Below, piece by piece: positions 1 to 7,496 of a stretch of 37,161 bases of DNA. Made by a program: the position numbers and the translations under genes. Within the stretch, counting starts at the first letter, position 1; each line of letters starts with the position of its first letter. The DNA lies in NCBI GenBank assembly GCA_938048455.1, contig CALIUY010000038.1:1-37161 (forward strand), read 5' to 3'. This DNA is from an uncultured Desulfobacterales bacterium (lineage in GTDB: Bacteria > Desulfobacterota > Desulfobacteria > Desulfobacterales > SpSt-501). The notes under the pieces were generated by a model. That model did not search any database, was not told the DNA's origin, and was given only the letters and a program-made list of their open reading frames with translations.

Positions 1-24
1 AAAAAAGCTGGTCGGAGGACCGAG
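1..24 (-). terminator. Possible intrinsic terminator at the window edge
   Basis: Read on the minus strand, a short stem (GGTC, loop CTCC, GACC, extended by CT/AG across a one-base bulge) is followed by C and at least six T. The T run reaches the window edge and may be longer. It lies about 360 bases beyond the dctM stop, so it could end the hutU-dctPQM transcript or an unseen gene. The stem is short, so confidence is moderate. Confidence 0.4.
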
Positions 25-382
25 GGCCGTTCGGCTTAATGATAGTCTGCCGCTTGCCACACGCCGGCGAAGCCAGGGAAGGCTCTCATCCCGACTCTCC
101 AAGAGGCCGGAGTCGCTTCTTTTCGAGACGGGAAGAAATGGCTCGAGACGGTAAGAAATGGCGGTCCGGCCGGCATCCGCAAAGGCGTATCAGGCGCTGC
201 CGGCAGGGTTTCCGTTACGCCGACCGAACGGCCGCGCATAAGGCGTTTTTACTGCCTCCGGCGTCCCTCGAGAAAAGCCTCGTTAGGTCCCGGCTGCTGC
301 TCGGACGAAAGCCTCGAGGCGCGAAAAAGCCGCTCAAAGGCACCCCGGATTTTGGTCTTGGTAAGGATGTAGTCGGAGGGCT
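25..382. other. Non-coding stretch downstream of dctM
   Basis: No convincing gene is seen in the roughly 360 bases after the dctM stop. The open frames here are short, arginine-rich or proline-rich, and lack a Shine-Dalgarno sequence or a recognisable family. The stretch holds a 20-bp tandem duplication (123-162) and a 10-bp perfect palindrome GCCTCGAGGC at 311-320. It may be an untranslated trailer or decayed sequence. Confidence 0.5.
123..162. repeat. Tandem 20-bp direct repeat, two copies
   Basis: The unit TCGAGACGGGAAGAAATGGC (123-142) is followed at once by a second copy at 143-162 that differs at one position (G to T). It lies in non-coding DNA. It could be a simple slippage duplication or a pair of binding half-sites; nothing nearby decides which. 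Confidence 0.8.
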
Positions 383-1936
383 TTAGAAAAGCAGCCGGGG
401 CAACCAGGTGGCCACCCGGGGAAAGACCCAGACGATTCCGATACCGATCAGGTTGAGGGCGATGAAGGGAGCGACTCCCCGATAGATCTGCCCGGTACTC
501 ACCTCGGCCGGAGCCACCCCGCGCAGATAGAACAGGGAAAAGCCAAAGGGCGGCGTCAGAAACGAGGTCTGGAGGTTCAGCGCAAAGAGAATGGAAAGCC
601 ACAGCGGGTCGTGGCCCATCAGAATCAGGATCGGGGTGACGAGCGGCAGCAGAATGATCGTGATCTCGACGAAGTCGAGGACGAAGCCCAGCAGAAACAC
701 AATCCCCATACAGAAAAGCAGCGCTCCCGTCGCTCCGCCGGGCATGTTGGAGACGATCCAGGCGATCCGCTCTTCCGCTCCCAGTCCGATGAACACCAGA
801 GCGAAAAAGCCGGCGGTGAGGATGGTGGCGAAAATCATGGCCGAAATGGTCATGGTCGCCGTAAGGATCGGTTGGAGAATCTTCTCCCGGGCCGCAAGCC
901 GCACGGCCTTGAACAGCGCGACACCGCCCACCGCTACGAGCGCCAAACACATCCCTCCGGCCAGCCAGCCGATCCAGCCGATGTCGGAGCGCTGCAGGCG
1001 AACCGGGGAAATGCCGGCGACCACCGCGAGGATCAGCAGGGCGAGCGCCCCGGCGATCATCGCGCGCTTGGATTTCCCGAGACGCGCGCCGGCCAGAAAC
1101 AGTGCGCCGACCGCGCCGACGGAAGCCGCCTCGCTCGGAGTGGCGACTCCGGCCAGAATCGATCCTAATACGGAAACGATCAGAACGAGCGGCGGGAGGA
1201 CGGCTCCGGCCACCTCCGCGACCGAGACCGGCGGAACATCCTCGCCGCGGATCGCCGGAGCCACGTGGGGAAAAAGGCCGCTGCGGATGATCAGGTAGAG
1301 GATGTAGAGGGCCACCAACAACAGCCCCGGCATCATGGCCGCGGCGAACAACTGGCCGACCGAGAGCGTCTCGATGGAGAACTGGCCGCGGGATTGCTGC
1401 ACCTGCTGGTAGGCGTTGGACATGACATCGGCGAGGATGATCAGCAGGGTCGAAGGGGGGATGATCTGGCCGAGCGTTCCTGCGGTGCAGACCACGCCGC
1501 TCGCCAAAGCCGGCTGATAGCGGAAACGAAGCATGGAGGGCAGCGCGATCAGGCCCATGGCCACGACCGTCGCCCCGACGATGCCGGTGGAGGCGGCCAA
1601 CAGCGCTCCCACGACGACGACGGAAATGCCGAGCCCCCCGCGCATCCGGCCGAAAAGGCGTCCCATGGTTTGGAGCAGATCCTCGGCGATCCGGCTCTTC
1701 TCCAGCACGATCCCCATGAAGACGAACAGCGGGATGGCGATCAGGACATCGTTGGTGATCAAGCCGAAAGCCCTCTGCGCGAGCGCTCCGAGAAGCCTCA
1801 GGTCGAAGGCGCCCAGGGCCCATCCGAGAAAGGCGAACACGGTCGCCAGGCCGGCCAGCGTGAAGGAAACCGGATAGCCGATGAGGATTCCGAGGATCAG
1901 GGCCGCGATCAGGATCAGGTCCAGGGGAAGGCTCAT
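383..1936 (-). CDS. dctM: TRAP transporter large permease (DctM family)
   Basis: Twelve-helix-class inner-membrane subunit of a tripartite ATP-independent periplasmic transporter, which drives solute uptake with an ion gradient. The 517-residue product is almost wholly hydrophobic. It has family motifs: GATVVAMGLIALPSML (about 121-136), the PPSTLLIILAD loop (160-170) and TPSEAASVGA (266-275). It is longer than the usual roughly 430 residues because of an extra hydrophobic block at about 285-350, a feature of the large DctM subclass (as in TakM-type systems). The ATG overlaps the dctQ stop by 4 bases (ATGA), indicating translational coupling. The substrate cannot be read from this subunit; the TakP-like binding protein suggests an organic acid. 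Confidence 0.93.
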   Translation of the reverse strand: MSLPLDLILIAALILGILIGYPVSFTLAGLATVFAFLGWALGAFDLRLLGALAQRAFGLITNDVLIAIPLFVFMGIVLEKSRIAEDLLQTMGRLFGRMRGGLGISVVVVGALLAASTGIVGATVVAMGLIALPSMLRFRYQPALASGVVCTAGTLGQIIPPSTLLIILADVMSNAYQQVQQSRGQFSIETLSVGQLFAAAMMPGLLLVALYILYLIIRSGLFPHVAPAIRGEDVPPVSVAEVAGAVLPPLVLIVSVLGSILAGVATPSEAASVGAVGALFLAGARLGKSKRAMIAGALALLILAVVAGISPVRLQRSDIGWIGWLAGGMCLALVAVGGVALFKAVRLAAREKILQPILTATMTISAMIFATILTAGFFALVFIGLGAEERIAWIVSNMPGGATGALLFCMGIVFLLGFVLDFVEITIILLPLVTPILILMGHDPLWLSILFALNLQTSFLTPPFGFSLFYLRGVAPAEVSTGQIYRGVAPFIALNLIGIGIVWVFPRVATWLPRLLF

Positions 1937-2451
1937 GGTCGGTGCTCAAGGCGGATGCCGGTTTTCAGGAAAACGAGGTCCCCGATGGTTCGCGAAACGC
2001 CCTGAAGGATGAGCAAGGCGCAAAAGGCGGGAATGAGCGATTTCAAATAGAACGAGGCGGGGATCCCCCCCACCGAAACGGGCCCTTCCAGGATCTTCCA
2101 AGACGAAAGCACGGTCGGCCAGGAGAACCAGGCCAGCATCAACAGGCTGGGGAAGAGAAAAAAGAGGTGGCCGAGAAGATCCGTGATCGCTTTTCCCCGG
2201 GCCGAACGCCGGGCGTAGAAGATATCGACGCGGACGTGGCCGTCGACGAGGAAGGTGTAACCGGCCCCGAGCATGAAGAGGGTCGCATGAAAGTAGAGCA
2301 CCCCCTCGTTCAGAAAGATGTAGCTGATGCCGAAGACGTAGCGGAGCAGCACGATGATGAACTGCAGCAGCACCATCCAGAGAGCGCACCAGCGGATCAG
2401 GGAGCCGGTCAGCCGATTGATCGTATCCAGAAAGGCTATCAGGAGTCTCAT
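1933..2451 (-). CDS. dctQ: TRAP transporter small permease (DctQ family)
   Basis: Small membrane subunit that pairs with DctM in TRAP transporters. The 172-residue protein has four hydrophobic segments. It carries the typical DctQ stretch with an aromatic motif after the first helices (YIFLNEGVLYFHATLFMLGA, about 43-62) and a central DGHVRVD motif that is diagnostic of the family. It lies between dctP and dctM, is coupled to dctM by a 4-base overlap, and is separated from dctP by a strong hairpin (2466-2493). Order dctP-dctQ-dctM is the standard operon order. Confidence 0.92.
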   Translation of the reverse strand: MRLLIAFLDTINRLTGSLIRWCALWMVLLQFIIVLLRYVFGISYIFLNEGVLYFHATLFMLGAGYTFLVDGHVRVDIFYARRSARGKAITDLLGHLFFLFPSLLMLAWFSWPTVLSSWKILEGPVSVGGIPASFYLKSLIPAFCALLILQGVSRTIGDLVFLKTGIRLEHRP

Positions 2452-2465
2452 CGCCCGGCCAATCG

Positions 2466-2493
2466 CCCGGGCGGAGAGAGCCCTCCGCCCGGG
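2466..2493 (-). promoter_or_regulatory. Intercistronic hairpin between dctP and dctQ
   Basis: CCCGGGCGGAG and CTCCGCCCGGG form a perfect 11-bp stem around a 6-base loop, in the 51-base gap between the dctP stop and the dctQ start. The T-rich run lies before, not after, the stem on the coding strand, so it is not a classic intrinsic terminator. An RNA stability or attenuation element that raises binding protein over permease is the likely role (inference). Confidence 0.7.
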
Positions 2494-2502
2494 AGAAAAA
2501 GA

Positions 2503-3603
2503 TCAATACTTGTACTTCATCGCCCGCGCGTTCATCATGCCGTTGTCCGCGTAGACCATGTATTCCGCGATCGAGCTGCGGTATTTCAGAAAACTCTCGA
2601 CGATCCGACGCACCAGCTCGTCGGAGCTTTCGCGCAACTCCGCGATCACCTGGCCGGCGGCGTTGCCCATGGCCGTGATCACGTCGTCGGGAAGCTTGCG
2701 CACCTGGACCCCCTGCTCGGCCACCATCTGCTTCAAGGCCAGGGCGTGTTTCGTGGTGTATTCCGTCCAGACCTGATCGTAGAGGCTGTAGCAGGCGAAG
2801 GCGACGGCCTGCTGGAGGTCGGCCGGAAGCTTTTCGAAGGTTTTCAAATTGACCGCGCACTCCTCGGCCGAGGAGGGCTCGCCGACGCCCGGCCAGTAGT
2901 AGTATTTCGCCACCTGATAGTATCCCAGCGCGGCATCGCTCCAGGGGCCGATGAACTCCCCGGCGTCGATGGTTCCGGTCTGCAAGGCCTGGAACATCTC
3001 GCGGCCGCTCAGCGCCTGCACGGCCATTCCCAGCTTGGAGCACATCTCGGAGGCCAGCCCCGTGGTGCGAAAGCGCAGTCCCTTGAAGTCGTCGGCGGAC
3101 TTGATTTCCTTGCGGAACCAGCCGGCCCACTGGGCTCCGGAGTTGCCGCAGAGGAAGGGCTTCAGGTTGAAGCGGGCATACATCTCGTCGTAGAGCGCCT
3201 GACCGCCGCCGTGCAGCATCCAGCCCAGTTGCTCGTCGGCGCGCAGTCCGAACGGCTGGGAGCCGAAGAGCAGGATGCCCTTGGATTTGGACCCCCAATA
3301 GGCGGGAACCGCGTGATAGAGATCGGCCGTGCCCTGAGAGACGGCATCGAACACCCCCGGTCCGGGAACCAATTCGCCGGCGGCGAAGAGCTTGACTTCG
3401 ATCCGTCCGCCGGAAAGGGCGGTGATCCGGTCGGCGAGCATCTGAGCGGCGACACCGGGGCCCGGCAGATTTTTGGGCCACGCCGTCACCATCTTCCATT
3501 GGATCTTGTTGCTCGCCCGGGCCGGGGCGGTCAGGGGGCCGGTCAAGGCGGCGGCGGTCAAAGCCGCGGTCCCTGCGGATTTGATGAATTTTCTCCTGTT
3601 CAT
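2503..3603 (-). CDS. dctP: TRAP substrate-binding protein, TakP-like (DctP)
   Basis: Periplasmic solute receptor of the TRAP system, 366 residues. The N-terminus MNRRKFIKSAG followed by an Ala-rich hydrophobic stretch ending near ARA (about 28-30) looks like a Tat-type signal peptide. The mature part has ITALSGGRIEVKLF, the RFRTTG motif and GTIDAGEFIGPWSD. The last closely matches the ligand-pocket region of TakP-type receptors, which bind 2-oxo acids such as pyruvate. The ATG at 3603 follows AAGGAGAG. It lies 118 bases downstream of hutU, so co-transcription is likely. The ligand may be urocanate, another imidazole acid or a 2-oxo acid; sequence alone does not settle this. Confidence 0.9.
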   Translation of the reverse strand: MNRRKFIKSAGTAALTAAALTGPLTAPARASNKIQWKMVTAWPKNLPGPGVAAQMLADRITALSGGRIEVKLFAAGELVPGPGVFDAVSQGTADLYHAVPAYWGSKSKGILLFGSQPFGLRADEQLGWMLHGGGQALYDEMYARFNLKPFLCGNSGAQWAGWFRKEIKSADDFKGLRFRTTGLASEMCSKLGMAVQALSGREMFQALQTGTIDAGEFIGPWSDAALGYYQVAKYYYWPGVGEPSSAEECAVNLKTFEKLPADLQQAVAFACYSLYDQVWTEYTTKHALALKQMVAEQGVQVRKLPDDVITAMGNAAGQVIAELRESSDELVRRIVESFLKYRSSIAEYMVYADNGMMNARAMKYKY

Positions 3604-3721
3604 CCAGCTCTCCTTTTCGATGAGGATTGCGAAACAACGTCCTGACGGGGAGATCCCGATCCGGATGCCGTTTGGAGGGTTTGATCGATTTTTCCCCGCC
3701 GGTCAACCCCGCGGGGGACCT

Positions 3722-5758
3722 TCAGGTCGTTTTCGATCCCCTGAACAGCCGCGCCACCGCCTCCCGGACGGCGGTCGGGTCGGCCTGAAACGGGAGGGTG
3801 ATCCGATCGCCCCGGGGGTTGCGGCGATTGTAGTCCATCGCGACTTCCAGGGCATTCGGGTTTCCGGCCCAGCTGCGTCGCGCCACGCCCACCATCACAT
3901 CCCAGCTCATCGCCGAACGCAGAATCCCGTCCACGCGGCTGCTGCCGTCCAGGACCATTCCGAAACCGCCGTTGATGGCCTTGCCGATTCCGGTTCCGCC
4001 GCCGTTGTGCAGGGCCACCAGAGACATGCCGCGCGCGGCGTTCCCGGCGAAGCACTGCGTGGCCATGTCCGCGCAGACATTGCTTCCGTCGCGGATGTTG
4101 GCGGTTTCGCGGAAGGGGGAATCGGTACCTCCCGGGTCGTGATGATCGCGGCCGAGCATGATCGGTCCTACCTCGCCGGCGCGGACCATGGCGTTGAAGC
4201 GCAGCGCGATCCGCGTCCGCACTTCGGCGTCGGCGTAAAGGATCCGCGCCTGGCTTCCGACCACCAGCCGGTTCGCCTGGGCATCGCGGATCCATTGGTA
4301 GTTATCCCGGTCTTCGGGGCGCCGTGTCGGGTCGATGCAATCCATCGCCGCCCGATCGGTGCGTTCCAGATCGGCCGGATCGCCGCTCAAGCAAATCCAA
4401 CGGAAGGGGCCGTAGCCGTAATCGAAGAGGGGGCCCATCAGATCCTCGAAGTACGACGGGAAGATGAAACCGTCGCGGGTGTCAAGGCCGTTTTTGGAGA
4501 CTTCGCGGACCCCGGCATCGAATACCGCTTTCAGAAAAGCGTTTCCGTAATCGAAGAAAAAGGCGCCCTGCCGGACCAGCTCCCGGATGACCTGAAAATG
4601 ACGCCGCAGACTCGCATCCACGAGCGCGCGGAAAGCGGCGCGATCGGTGGCCAGCAGGCGCGTGCGCTCTTCGAACGTGATTCCCTGGGGGCAATAGCCG
4701 CCGTCATAGACCACATGGCAGGAGGTCTGGTCGGAGAGCAGGTCGATCCGGCAGCGTTGGCTCGCCAGATATTCGAGCAGATCGACGATGTTGCCGTAAA
4801 AGGCGATCGAGGTGGCGGCTCCGGCGGCCCGGGCCTGTTCGGCCAGGCGCATCGCCTCGGCGGGATCCGAGCACACGGTATCCACCCAGCCCTGCCGTCG
4901 GCGGGTTTCGATGCGCGAAACGTCCACTTCGGCGATCAGCGAAACGGCTCCGGCGATCTTGGCCGCCTTGGGCTGAGCGCCGCTCATGCCGCCCAACCCG
5001 GAGGAGACAAACAGAAGGCCGCTCAAATTCCGGTCCTCGGGAACTCCGCACATCTTTCGGCCGGCGCGGAGCAGCGTGTTGTAGGTGCCGTGCACGATCC
5101 CCTGGGGTCCGATATACATCCAGCCGCCGGCGGTCATCTGACCGTAGGAGGAAACCCCCATCTGCGCGGCGATTTCCCAGTCTTCGGGGTTGTCGTACAA
5201 GCCGACCATCAATCCGTTGGTGATGATCACCCGCGGGCTGTCCGGCCGCGAATGGAACAGGCCCAGCGGATGGCCCGACATCACGACCAGGGTCTGCTCT
5301 TCGGTCAGGATTTCCAGATACTTCTTGATCAGCCGCAGCTGCATCCAATTCTGGCAGACGGCCCCGCTTTCTCCGTAGGTGATCAATTCATAGGGATAGA
5401 GCGCGACGTCAAAATCCAGATTGTTGTCGATCATCAATTGGAAGGCTTTGCCGGCAAGGCAGCGACCCTGATAGGCGGAGACCGGTTTGGCCTTGAAGGC
5501 TCCGTGAGGCCGGAACCGGTAGCCGTAGATTCGGCCTCGCGTGCGCAGTTCCTCGAGAAACTCGGGAATCAGAAGATCATGATGCCGTTCCGGAACATAG
5601 CGCAGCGCGTTTTTGAGGGCGATTTCCGTCTGTCCGGGGCTCAGGCGAAAGCCCCGGTCCGGGGCCCTGCGGATTTCGGGCAAGAAAGGTTCCTGCTCGG
5701 GCAGCTCATCATCAAGCCTCACCTGCATCGCCTCTGCAAGTTTCAGGTTGCGCTCCAC
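3722..5758 (-). CDS. hutU: Urocanate hydratase (urocanase)
   Basis: Hydrates urocanate to 4-imidazolone-5-propionate, the second step of histidine degradation, using tightly bound NAD+ as an electrophile. The 678-residue protein is the long form of the family. Key motifs are YGQMTAGGWMYIGPQGIVHG (205-224), the nucleotide-binding GLGGMSGAQPKAAKIAG (254-270), and DQTSCHVVYDGGYCPQG, which corresponds to DQTSAH...GYxP of the classical enzymes. The start used is GTG at 5758 with AAAGG about ten bases upstream. ATG at 5728 (residue 11, preceded by AGAGG) is a plausible alternative. No hutH, hutI or hutG is in the window; the neighbours downstream are TRAP genes. Confidence 0.94.
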   Translation of the reverse strand: MERNLKLAEAMQVRLDDELPEQEPFLPEIRRAPDRGFRLSPGQTEIALKNALRYVPERHHDLLIPEFLEELRTRGRIYGYRFRPHGAFKAKPVSAYQGRCLAGKAFQLMIDNNLDFDVALYPYELITYGESGAVCQNWMQLRLIKKYLEILTEEQTLVVMSGHPLGLFHSRPDSPRVIITNGLMVGLYDNPEDWEIAAQMGVSSYGQMTAGGWMYIGPQGIVHGTYNTLLRAGRKMCGVPEDRNLSGLLFVSSGLGGMSGAQPKAAKIAGAVSLIAEVDVSRIETRRRQGWVDTVCSDPAEAMRLAEQARAAGAATSIAFYGNIVDLLEYLASQRCRIDLLSDQTSCHVVYDGGYCPQGITFEERTRLLATDRAAFRALVDASLRRHFQVIRELVRQGAFFFDYGNAFLKAVFDAGVREVSKNGLDTRDGFIFPSYFEDLMGPLFDYGYGPFRWICLSGDPADLERTDRAAMDCIDPTRRPEDRDNYQWIRDAQANRLVVGSQARILYADAEVRTRIALRFNAMVRAGEVGPIMLGRDHHDPGGTDSPFRETANIRDGSNVCADMATQCFAGNAARGMSLVALHNGGGTGIGKAINGGFGMVLDGSSRVDGILRSAMSWDVMVGVARRSWAGNPNALEVAMDYNRRNPRGDRITLPFQADPTAVREAVARLFRGSKTT

Positions 5759-6132
5759 CGCATCCCGCCTTTCGGCAAACCGTACCGTTTTCGTCGGACC
5801 TCGTCGAAAGTCCTACAAGAGAGGTACCCCGTAGCAGCGGCGGACCGGCGTTGTCAAGCGGAAAAAAACGCGCCTTGTCGAAAAATGCAATGTTTTTTTA
5901 GGCGGTTATCGATTCCGTGTCCCGGGCTGCATGGCTCCGGACTCGAAACTGTCGAACGTCGTCCGCGGGATGGGACGAAGCCTGGGGAAGGCGGCCTGCG
6001 GATCCTGCGCTCGGGTCCGGTTGCGCCTGCCCCACCTGCTGGAGACGGACGAAGAGAGGGTGCGCATCCTTTCGTCCGGGAACAAACAGGGCGGCAATCC
6101 GGAACGGGGTGGACCGGCGGGGCTGCCGACCA
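5759..6132. other. Intergenic region between the Cys mini-protein gene and hutU
   Basis: A 374-base gap without a credible gene. The half next to hutU holds the TTGACA promoter candidate and the AT-rich tracts around 5862-5897. There CGCC, A7, ..., GGCGCG, T7 (read on the minus strand) could also serve as a weak terminator for the flagellar operon above. The half at 5900-6132 shows only short frames of unlikely composition on either strand. Confidence 0.5.
5828..5857 (-). promoter_or_regulatory. Putative sigma70 promoter of hutU-dctPQM
   Basis: On the minus strand a perfect TTGACA (5857-5852) is followed after 18 bases by TACGGG (5833-5828), a poor -10. The DNA just upstream carries A7, A5 and T7 runs at 5862-5897, in a GC-rich background, resembling an UP element. 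The predicted start would be near 5821, about 60 bases before hutU. Confidence 0.45.
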
Positions 6133-6348
6133 TCAACGGCCGGAAGCGGTGCCGCTGCGGAAACCGGAAGGGGGCGGGACCTTGCGCTCAAAGAGCCGGC
6201 AGGGCTCGCCGCCCATGGCCGCGAGCACTTCCTCGGAGGGAAAGCGCGCGCTCTTGAAGCCCATCGCGCGGCAACCGTGGGGAAAGCGCTCGTCCCAGGT
6301 GACGGCGTAATGACGGCAGCGGCGGCAGTCGATCCGCAGGGGCGCCAT
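6133..6348 (-). CDS. Small Cys-rich conserved protein (71 aa), putative metal binding
   Basis: A 71-residue soluble protein with a CxxC pair near the N-terminus (DCRRCRHYAVTWDERFPHGC), a third Cys in PHGC and a fourth in GEPCRLFE, arranged like a small zinc or iron-binding fold. Similar short proteins with TWD...PHGC..GFKS are common beside unrelated genes in Proteobacteria and are sometimes auto-named uracil-DNA glycosylase; this is far too short for that enzyme. ATG at 6348 is chosen because GGAGG lies seven bases upstream; an in-frame TTG two codons earlier is less likely. It follows the PP2C regulator stop by two bases, so it is probably translated with it. Function unknown. Confidence 0.75.
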   Translation of the reverse strand: MAPLRIDCRRCRHYAVTWDERFPHGCRAMGFKSARFPSEEVLAAMGGEPCRLFERKVPPPSGFRSGTASGR

Positions 6349-6350
6349 GG

Positions 6351-7496
6351 TCAAGCCTCCAGGCGGGCGACGAGGAGCGTTGCGTCATCCTGGATCGACA
6401 GCGGCTGCAGAAATCGCTCCAGTTCCTTGAAGACATGCGCGAGGAGGCTTTCGGCGGAATCTCCGGCATGCGACCGGATCAGCCTTTCCAGGTTGTCCTT
6501 GCCGAAGCTCTTCCCCGCGCGGTTCCGAGCCTCCCAGATCCCGTCGGTGGCGATCAGGAGAATGCCCCCCGCGGGATAGCGTTTCCGGTTCTCCACGTAG
6601 TCGGTCTCGGCGATCACCCCCAGCGGCAGCCCCCCCTCCCCGGCGAGGGTTTCGCAACGTCCCGTCGCCGGGTCGCAGAGCCACGCCGGGTCGTGCCCGG
6701 CCCGCACCCAGCCGAGGGTGCGGGTTTCCGGATCGATCTCGGCGTAAAAGAGCGTCATGAAGCGCCCCGAGGTGCGCACATCGCGGCTGAACTGACGGTT
6801 CACCTCGGTGACGACCGCTGCGGCCGATTCGGCATGAGCGGCCGCCTCGCGCAGGAAGGCCCGCGCCCCGGCCATCAGGAGCGCCGAGGGAAGCCCATGG
6901 TCGGAGACGTCGCCTACGGCGAGGCCGATGCGGCGCCGCCCCCCGCGGGCGAGGGCGAAGTAGTCGTAGTAGTCGCCGCCCGTCGCATCGCAAAAAAAAC
7001 TCCGACCGGCGATGTCCAGGCCCGTCTCCTCGACCCCGCGGTTCGGGAAAAACCCCTGCTGCACCTCCATGGCCTCGGCCAGCAAGCGCCGGGTGCGCCG
7101 GCTGAACTTGCGATCCTTGCGCGTGCGCCGGAAGGCCCGCAGCCCCTCCTCGAGGACCTCCTGCAGCGATTCGGGGGGACAGGGCTTGAGAAGGAAGCGG
7201 AAAATGTTGCCCTCGTTCACGGCCCGGACCGCGGCGTTCAAGTCCGCACTGCCCGTAAGCAGGACCCGCACCGTCTCGGGGGCGAGCTGCCGGACCTGTC
7301 GGAGGAACTCGACGCCGTTCATCCGCGGCATGGTATAATCGGTGACGACGACGGCGAAGGGCCCGCGTTCGCGAAGCACCTGCAGCCCTTCCTCGCCGCT
7401 CTCCGCGGTATCGAGTTCGAGGCGCCTTCGGAATTGCCGCCGCAGGGAGGCGAGCAGCAAAGGGTCGTCGTCCACAAAGAGCACCCGCTCAGGCAT
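6351..7496 (-). CDS. Response regulator with PP2C (SpoIIE/RsbU-type) phosphatase output
   Basis: A 381-residue two-domain protein. Residues 1-120 form a receiver (acidic FVDDDP near 7-12, phospho-acceptor D53 in TDYTMP, T81, K104). Residues 145-381 form a PP2C-type Ser/Thr phosphatase: GGDYYDY (173-179, metal D175), VGDVSDHG (D196), RAGHDPAWL, ATDGIWEAR (D318) and QDDAT (D370/D371). Such regulators dephosphorylate anti-sigma antagonists or other phosphoproteins when their receiver is phosphorylated. The start is ATG at 7496, overlapping the HDOD regulator by 8 bases; upstream in-frame codons are shadow sequence. The likely phosphodonor is the kinase two genes upstream. No STAS-domain target is encoded nearby. 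Confidence 0.92.
   Translation of the reverse strand: MPERVLFVDDDPLLLASLRRQFRRRLELDTAESGEEGLQVLRERGPFAVVVTDYTMPRMNGVEFLRQVRQLAPETVRVLLTGSADLNAAVRAVNEGNIFRFLLKPCPPESLQEVLEEGLRAFRRTRKDRKFSRRTRRLLAEAMEVQQGFFPNRGVEETGLDIAGRSFFCDATGGDYYDYFALARGGRRRIGLAVGDVSDHGLPSALLMAGARAFLREAAAHAESAAAVVTEVNRQFSRDVRTSGRFMTLFYAEIDPETRTLGWVRAGHDPAWLCDPATGRCETLAGEGGLPLGVIAETDYVENRKRYPAGGILLIATDGIWEARNRAGKSFGKDNLERLIRSHAGDSAESLLAHVFKELERFLQPLSIQDDATLLVARLEA

Noticed and set aside
311-320. GCCTCGAGGC palindrome
   Set aside because: Ten bases without flanking symmetry is expected by chance in GC-rich DNA.
249-1949. Minus-strand frame overlapping dctM in another frame
   Set aside because: Arg/Pro/Gly-rich out-of-frame translation of dctM; the dctM frame has real membrane helices and family motifs.
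5898-6191. Small minus-strand frames in the gap upstream of hutU
   Set aside because: No Shine-Dalgarno sequence, unlikely composition, and overlap with the end of the Cys mini-protein gene.
5931-6257. Plus-strand frame MAPDSKLSN... in the same gap
   Set aside because: The start looks protein-like but the rest turns Arg/Gly-rich and runs antisense into the Cys mini-protein gene; no ribosome binding site.
3473-6310. Very long plus-strand open frame opposite dctP, hutU and beyond
   Set aside because: Composition is Gly/Arg/His-rich with no recognisable domain, it runs antisense through well-supported genes, and long antisense frames are expected in GC-rich DNA.
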